Positions 57,908 through 64,000 of a DNA stretch of 64,000 nt are shown here, one piece after another. The notes below the pieces were generated by a model that saw only the letters and a program-made list of their open reading frames with translations, searched no databases and was not told the origin of the DNA. The stretch comes from Dimargaris cristalligena. Taxonomy: Eukaryota; Kickxellomycota; Dimargaritomycetes; Dimargaritales; Dimargaritaceae. Every line of letters starts with the position of its first letter. Positions within the stretch are counted from its first letter, which is position 1. A program made the position numbers and the translations under genes. Where the stretch lies: NCBI GenBank assembly GCA_027576995.1, contig JANBQC010000019.1, positions 1 to 64,000 on the forward strand. The letters run 5' to 3'.

Positions 57908-59992
57908 CTAGCGGCGGCCGCGTTTGCCCATCCGGTCCTTACCGACAGATTTGACAGCATCCTTAATAGCCTTGTCGCGCACCACGTCCTTATCGGCCGA
58001 CGATGACGAACCATGGGGGCGCTTACGTCCGAATTTCCGAATTTCGTCTTCCTTGATTTCCATATTAGCGATCCGCATAGCCTCATGGACCCGCTCCTGC
58101 AGCATCATCACGCCCTCGGCATCGACCTTGAACTCGTCCAGTTTCTTATCCAAGGCAAACTCGATCCGCTGGTAGAGTTCGATATCGTATTGGGTCACAA
58201 ACGTGATACTCTTTCCCGACCGACCGGCCCGGGCCGTACGGCCAACCCGGTGAATATAGTCCTTGGAGTTGCTCGGCACGTCGTAGTTGATCACCACGTC
58301 CACCATGGGGATATCCAAACCGCGACTGGCCACGTCCGTGGCCACCAGAATGTTGCGGCTGCCCTCCTTGAATTTACTCAAGGAACCCAGACGGCGGTCC
58401 ATGCTTAGTTGACCGTGCAGGGGGATGGCCGGGAACCCCAGGTTACGGAGGATCAACGAGATGCGAACCGCCTCGGTACAGGTGCGCGCAAACACAATGG
58501 CCGAACGGCCCGCAATTTCATTGAGCACGTAAATGAGGTAGGATTCCTTGCGCTTGAAGGGCAGGAAGGCGTAGTACTGGAGCAGGGTGTCGACCGTCGA
58601 GTATTTGTCGGAAACCTCAATCTTGACGGGGTCCTGCAGCGAGGCCCGCTGAAGTTTGGCTACCTTGGTGGTCATGGTGGCCGAAAACAAGTAAGTGGTA
58701 CGCTCTTTGGGGATGGCTTTGAGAATGTTGTCAATTTTGGGACCAAAGTCCATGTCCAGGAGTCGGTCGGCCTCGTCCATCACCTATTAGATATGTTCGC
58801 CAAATCAGTCAGTCAGCAATATGGTCAATAGCCGTATAATTAGTATTCCGAATTGCGAAAAATAGGGGGGCGTGTATGTGTAGATCCAGCTAGTTAGGTC
58901 AAAAGTAATCCTATTGAACCGAGTAACCTCGGAAAAACAAAAAAGTGGTTATTGAATTTGCTTATAGACCCAGCTATGATTAATTCCACTCGTCGCCACT
59001 GAAACACAGTAGTAAAGTAAAGATAAAATCAAAGCACACTTACCAGACATTTGAGCTTCTTTAAGTCGAAGCCTTTGGTATGTTCCAGATGGTCGGTAAG
59101 ACGACCAGGGGTACATACGATAATATGGGGCTTTTTGCTGAGGGCAATGGACTGGGACATCATATCCATACCACCGACAATTACGATGGCCCGAACACCG
59201 ATACCAGATCCTAACTTTTCAAAGGTTTCCGAGATCTGAATGGCCAATTCACTATAATTATAGATATCAGGAGGAGCGATAAAAAAAGGGGGGAAATGAG
59301 CTAGGTAAGGCAATCACATTCCAAAATGGCTATAGTCGGATCGGATCTATTGCCTTATGGTAGTAGACATCTAGCGGATCGGCCAGCCCAACTAATGCCC
59401 CTGCCCAAGGCTCGGAAAGTATTCAATCGGTTAGAAAAAACTTCTCCAGAACATGAGGTAAAAGCCGGGAGATTTATGTATTCGGCTACTTACCGAGTGG
59501 GGGCCATAATGCAGGCGTAGAAGGGCTGGGGTTTTTTCCACAGGCCCTGGAGGATGGGCAGGGCAAAGGCGGCCGTTTTACCGGAACCAGTCTGGGCCAG
59601 TCCAATGATGTCCTTGCCCTCCAGCGCATAGGGCAGCACCTGGGCTTGGATATCGGTGGGGTTCTTAAAGCCGGCTTTATCGCAGGCTTCGCAAAGCTGG
59701 TCCATCACCCCCTAAGTTATGTAAAATACGACGTGGTACATAATTAGACAATGTCAGTTAGAATAAGTTCTATATACTAGGCAAATAGGTTTGAATAAGG
59801 GAATGCCATGCGGCTATAGTGGTGCTTGACGGGCAGAAGAATTGTAGGTAACAGGTAAGTCGCCGGGCGAATCGACTTCGCATAGTGAACTGACGGGGCA
59901 GTGGAGAATGCCTACACTACTTATCAGCCGGTTTGGCTCGACGAACTTACCAAGGACGCAAATGAAGGGTTATCCTGGGCTTTTTCGGTCAT
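57908..59992 (-). CDS. RRP3: DEAD-box rRNA helicase Rrp3/DDX47
   Basis: A nucleolar ATP-dependent RNA helicase needed for early 18S rRNA processing. Four exons, 59992-59951, 59711-59494, 59251-59044 and 58783-57908, all splice in frame to 447 residues. Exon 1 is 42 nt ([14 protein letters not shown]). Motifs are GF and TDIQ of the Q motif, AQTGSGKT (53-60), PTREL across the second intron, GG and TPGR, DEAD (159-162), SAT (190-192), [22 protein letters not shown] and [30 protein letters not shown] and [17 protein letters not shown] are specific to the Rrp3/DDX47 branch. The C-tail is basic ([11 protein letters not shown]). It is divergent from the LRR gene with 412 bp between start codons. Confidence 0.96.
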
Positions 59993-60404
59993 TGTGAATG
60001 GCTTATGTTTGACAGTGGTGAATAATGTGAAGAACAAAGGAATAGCAGCAGGTATTTTTTGGCAAATTCAGTGGGAAGGACACAAGGGACTAGGCAAATG
60101 GATTCGCACTTGGGTCCTTATTTCGTGAATCAGCTGTGAAAAAAGAAGAAAAAAATGAAAGTGCTGAAAAAATAGCAATTGGTGAAAAAAGGCCAAAGTT
60201 TAGCCTCCGTAATTTGCCCCTAACCCTCACGCAAATGAGAATAGCCGAGACCTACTCCTACCATTGCTCTACTTAGCCTCCTCGCCTGTTTAGACCAATT
60301 CGTTTTCGTTTTAGTGCCCCGCGAATCGTGGATTCCCCTGTTACTTACGACCTTCCCCCCGACTACTAGCCCATTTATTACATTTCCCTTACTATTCGGA
60401 CGCC
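59993..60404. promoter_or_regulatory. divergent promoter RRP3 / LRR protein
   Basis: 412 bp shared upstream region. A purine-rich stretch (GAAAAAAGAAGAAAAAAATG, 60137-60156) lies in the middle and the LRR side is C/T-rich. No TATA box was noticed. Confidence 0.45.
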
Positions 60405-62045
60405 ATGAGACTCACGCCGGTATACCTATCCCAGCAGTCGACGACGAACGTCACCGAGGTGACGGAGCTCAGGCTGGCCAAGCAGGACATTGACAGCATT
60501 GACGACCTCTCCTGCTGTATCGAACTGCGCCGCCTGGACCTGTCCAACAACCAACTCTCCGACGCCGAGAGCACCGATGGCATCAAGCTTATCAAAACCC
60601 TGACCTGGTTGAACCTGGCCCATAACCAACTTAACCAAGGCCAGTTTTTACGAGACCTTACCAATCTAGTAGGTAAGTTGCCCGATACCACCTCTCCCGG
60701 TCATCGTCGTATACCTATAATAAAAACTATTTTAATTTGGACGAATTCCCAATATAGTCCATCCCCATCTCTTTAATTTCCCAGATATGATATTTATTTA
60801 GCACTTTAGGCTACTAACACCATCAGTATGCCCTATTCTAATCAATCCCCCTATACCAATTGTATACCCCATCTCCCATAATCAATATTATCCACAGTAC
60901 TCAATCTGAGTAACAACAGCTACATTCAGCTACCCATGTACCTGCAAAATTGCACCCAGCTCAAAGCACTTGTCTTGAATAACAATGATCTCCACCAGAT
61001 TGAACATCTTGGTAAAGCCAAGGATCTTAACACCCTTGGTAAGTTGGTTCTCATTACCGCTGGCTGCCTATTATCTAACGTGTACTGTCCTAGTGTGGAT
61101 ATATATAATCATACACCTGCTTTTATGGAAATGTCACGCTACGGTACTTGTATTCCTACCACCCGAATAATTTCCTATATGTGCAGCATTACGGCTTAGC
61201 TAACCTAGTATTTGAGGCGCCATTATTTTTGCCATCCCCTCACTACTATCGCCAAACAGTTCTCTCCCATAACAAGTTTGAGGAACTACCCGCCCTGAAG
61301 GCCAACGTTAATCTGATCAAACTATCCGCGTCGTTCAATAGCATTCGTACTATCCCCGATCTAAGTCACTTGGCTGGTCTCCGGGAACTACGTCTAAGTA
61401 ACAACAAAATCCTCGCCATTCCAGAAAGTTTCCGAGCCCTTCGGGTCTTGGAGATTTTGGACTTGGGGCTTAATCTCATCAGTAATTGGAAGTAAGTAGG
61501 AAAAATGACATTTTGAGTTATCTCCTAGATATATTTTTGGTCTGATCCGAGGGCCTAAACCAGGCAACAGTAGCAATCGTTTTATCCCGTTTCTCTGTGA
61601 TACTAACCCTTAATTCCTGTATTGCATCGGCATTAATATATATATATATTTAATTACTAGGGACATTGCGACTCTGTCCGAGCTGAACACTTTGGTCAAC
61701 CTAAACCTCAAGGGAAACAAAATCTGCCAAATGGAAGACTACACACAGACGGTCAAACAACGGATTCCTTCCCTTCGGGTCTTGGATACCGAACGCTTCG
61801 ATCAGCGATTCCTGCATCGTAAGCAACGCCAAAAGTTCCCTTCAGGGGGGGAGGGACGGAAAACCGAGCGTACTGGCTCATCAGCAAAGGGTCCGCGGGA
61901 AGGCCGTGCCAAGCCCCAGCGCTCCCAAGAGGGACGGCATCCCTATCGCCGGCCCGACAAGTCTAAGGATGAGGCATCGTTCCAGATATTTACCAAGCCC
62001 CGCCCTAAGGCCCAAAGGCCCAAGAAACAAGAGTCAGAATCTTAA
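60405..62045 (+). CDS. leucine-rich-repeat protein with basic C-terminal tail
   Basis: Four exons, 60405-60672, 60898-61038, 61260-61491 and 61661-62045, join in frame to 341 residues. About nine LRRs run from residue 20 to 245, with repeats such as LRRLDLSNNQLSDAE, LTWLNLAHNQL, LKALVLNNNDLHQIE, LRELRLSNNKILAIP, LEILDLGLNLISNW and LVNLNLKGNKIC. Three introns fall near the same point of a repeat (phase 1, 1 and 2), which suggests growth by repeat duplication. The cap (YTQTVKQRIPSLRVLD) resembles the LRRcap of SDS22/U2A'-like proteins. The last 90 residues are Lys/Arg/Gly/Pro-rich and probably bind nucleic acid or localise to the nucleolus. I cannot name an orthologue. Being divergent to RRP3 is compatible with a ribosome-assembly role but proves nothing. 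Confidence 0.85.
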
Positions 62046-63093
62046 CCCCTTTGTGTTTCGATAATCAAAAATTATGTTAATGATGTTGAATTAGTTTTTT
62101 TTTTAAAAAAAAAATAGATATATGGTGAAATCAACCGGCCTATTTCGCCTTAGCCATTAGTAATCCTAAAGATCTCGGTTGTATGGTTTTTACACTATCG
62201 TACGCTATTGAAATCGGGGTGGTATTAAAAAAGGAATAACTATACATAAGTGACCAATCTAGCTATTGTCAAAGTGGTGTATTAGAGTACATGAAAAACT
62301 GAGATTGAAGGATATCGATACTAACACCAGCAGTTGACAATATACCTGCCAAGGGGGGATTGGAAATAGGTGTTTTGAGCAGTTGCCAGAGTGAGAAGCT
62401 CATATTCAGCATTGGTGTGCACGACACAAATGGCCACATCATGGCCAGCTAAATCGAGCTTCATATAATACTCTACTATTTCTGGTGAATGGTGTATGTT
62501 GAAATAGAGACCTGGTAAATGCCATTGACACGGGCACGCCGGAGCCCCGCTTGCAACCAAAATTTCGATAAATATTAGTGCGTGCGCATTTTTAGGTTAT
62601 ACCATCGGTGGATATCCTTTAAATGACATATGCTAATACTTCATAGCACATCAACTATTCGTACGAATATAGGATTGAAATGACACACACCTCGTAAAAT
62701 AATAGACACGACCAGTAAAGCACCCCAGCCAAGGCTTTGGGCCAGACTGGATGACGCACAATCGGTTTACATTTAGGTTCTCGTCAGTAAAAATGGTACC
62801 TCTAGAGATTATACTCTAAACTCCGATTAGTTTAAAAGAGCATTATTCGTTCAAGAGCCTTGAGCAACCATTTAATTAAAAGAGAATTGTAAATAATATA
62901 TATATCTGAATATGGAAATATTAGAGAGTGATGGAAATCGACCGAGGAACTAAGCCTTGCCATCCACTGGCCGAATGGTACGATAATACGATACTCCGTA
63001 ATGTTCCAACGGCCTGCTGTACTCCGTCTCTGAATAGGGTATACCATGGCCGAGTTTACAGCATAGACAGGACCGCGGAGTAGATGCTATGCA
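62046..63093. other. intergenic with T10A10 palindrome
   Basis: Begins with the 3' UTR of the LRR gene, which contains T10A10 at 62095-62114. No gene is supported in the rest. Confidence 0.5.
62095..62114. repeat. T10A10 palindrome
   Basis: Ten T followed by ten A, 50 bp after the LRR stop codon. It is the longest of the four such tracts. Confidence 0.85.
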
Positions 63094-63381
63094 CTAGATT
63101 AACATCGTCGGCCAGCGACCACCCTGGATACCACCGCGGTAACCCCCATTATTGTGCAGATTCCTTTTACCATTACGGGTGACCGAGTCTGGAGCCTGTT
63201 GGTGATTGAGATGGGTGTAGCGGATATATTTGCCCTGATCGGTTTCACCAGTACCTAATGAGCCGGCGTTGGTCAGGTCATCGGAGGGCTTGCGTTCATC
63301 GTGATCCCTGGCGGAGATTTGGGGAACTAGAACAGCGGAGATGAATACAGCGACCGCGAATTGGAAGTAGGCAACCTTCAT
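63094..63381 (-). CDS. small secreted protein with Gly/Arg tail
   Basis: One exon, 95 residues, no known family. A signal peptide covers about 24 residues (YFQFAVAVFISAVLVPQISA). The mature chain is hydrophilic with no cysteine. A Lys-Arg pair in NGKRNLHNN is a possible Kex2 cleavage site that would release a C-terminal peptide of about 23 residues rich in Gly, Arg and Asn (GGYRGGIQGGRW). A TATTTAAAAG element on the minus strand at 63553-63544 lies about 165 bp upstream of the ATG. The start has the sequence ATGAAGGTTGCC. Function is unknown. Confidence 0.75.
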   Translation of the reverse strand: MKVAYFQFAVAVFISAVLVPQISARDHDERKPSDDLTNAGSLGTGETDQGKYIRYTHLNHQQAPDSVTRNGKRNLHNNGGYRGGIQGGRWPTMLI

Positions 63382-63543
63382 AATTGGATATACAATGTTG
63401 GATGAGGTATTGCAGGTAGGCGAGGATGGCAGTTGGTATCGATGGCAACGAGGGAATTGGCGGGAACCTTGTAGATAACTGGTTGATCGGGAAGAAGATG
63501 GCTAGATAATGATGAATATAAATAAGAGGGGGCCAAAGACTGG

Positions 63544-63553
63544 CTTTTAAATA
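63544..63553 (-). promoter_or_regulatory. TATA-like box of the Gly/Arg-tailed secreted protein gene
   Basis: TATTTAAAAG on the minus strand, about 165 bp before the ATG at 63381. Confidence 0.4.
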
Positions 63554-64000
63554 CCCAAATTGTGAAGTGCACCGGCTCTAAAATACTGTTTATTGATAAT
63601 GGGGTTTCTCCTCCAGTTGCCACTAAAATGATAAGTACAGTTGCTAGTCGGCTGCTCATTTACTGCCGAAAGATGGCCAAAGTGTAGCTCAGCTTAACCG
63701 GTTAATTTTTTAACCCGAATAGTGGGGTGTTACCACTGTCAGTAACATCAATTGGGCTTGGCGTATTTTGACCAACTAAAGATATCCGGAGTACTCCAAG
63801 TGAGATTTACAGTATAGATCCCTTATAAACGGTTCACTTTCCATACTCTCTGCTTCGGGATGGTCCTCCATGATTAACCCTTGAGTTGGGATAGATCATA
63901 TAGCCTATCCTAAACTGGGATAACCCACTTCAGCAAGCTGCCGAAAGTAAAATGGGTTTCGCAGTGTACGCATCGAGAGGCCTTGTGATGGAACACGATT
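63554..64000. other. window end, no gene seen
   Basis: No coding frame with recognisable features lies between the last promoter and the end of the window. Confidence 0.4.

Noticed and set aside
62321..62560. Minus frame with a TNAEYELLTLA stretch reminiscent of retrotransposon RNase H
   Set aside because: Only a short, weak resemblance; no neighbouring reverse transcriptase, integrase or LTRs were seen.

Overview
The window is nuclear DNA of a fungus. Genes are broken by spliceosomal introns with clear GTAAG...AG borders, and the set of genes is fungal: a sterol-sensing HMG-CoA reductase, Atg9, calcineurin B, the Fta1/CENP-L kinetochore protein, Smp3 GPI mannosyltransferase, Rpb10 and Vta1. 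Gene spacing is loose (gaps of 0.4 to 5.6 kb), introns are mostly 60-520 nt, and first exons are often tiny. The protein families look like those of an early-diverging lineage rather than an ascomycete yeast, but that placement is inference. No tRNA, rRNA, intact transposon, CRISPR array or viral gene was recognised.

Layout. 1-2.6 kb is gene-free but holds a compact cluster of three stem-loops. 2.6-14 kb: CENP-L (+), cytochrome b5 (+), Pin1/Ess1 prolyl isomerase (-), a YIPF-type Golgi protein (+) and Atg9 (-). 14-19.5 kb is a gene desert leading into HMG-CoA reductase (+, 19.5-23.2 kb). 24-32 kb: ARFRP1/Arl3 GTPase (-), Vta1 (+), a small cytidine-deaminase-fold enzyme (+), ribosomal protein uL23/L25 (-), and a U2B''/Msl1-like RNA-binding protein (-). 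32.8-41 kb is mixed: an acidic secreted protein (-), a large beta-propeller-like protein (-), a small basic secreted peptide (+), and a secreted protein that ends in two zinc fingers (+). 43-53.9 kb: ADHFE1-type hydroxyacid-oxoacid transhydrogenase (+), mitochondrial acyl carrier protein (-), Rpb10 (+), EFL1 GTPase (-) and calcineurin B (-). 54.8-64 kb: Smp3 (-), Rrp3/DDX47 helicase (-), a leucine-rich-repeat protein (+) and a small secreted Gly/Arg-tailed protein (-).

How the genes relate. Several products act in shared processes: Rrp3, EFL1, L25 and Rpb10 in ribosome production; YIPF, ARFRP1, Vta1 and Atg9 in membrane traffic; HMGR, cytochrome b5 and mitochondrial ACP in lipid metabolism. 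Nothing indicates co-regulated clustering beyond divergent or convergent pairs (PIN1/YIPF, ARFRP1/VTA1 and RRP3/LRR divergent; HMGR/ARFRP1, ADHFE1/ACP1 and RPB10/EFL1 convergent).

The least ordinary content is the set of four intron-less genes for small signal-peptide proteins, each with a TATA-like box about 140-175 bp before its start codon. One of them couples a signal peptide to TFIIIA-type zinc fingers. Other unexplained structure includes a diverged 143-bp repeat present twice in the same orientation, unusually long T(n)A(n) palindromes, and an inferred PIN1 first exon consisting of only the ATG.
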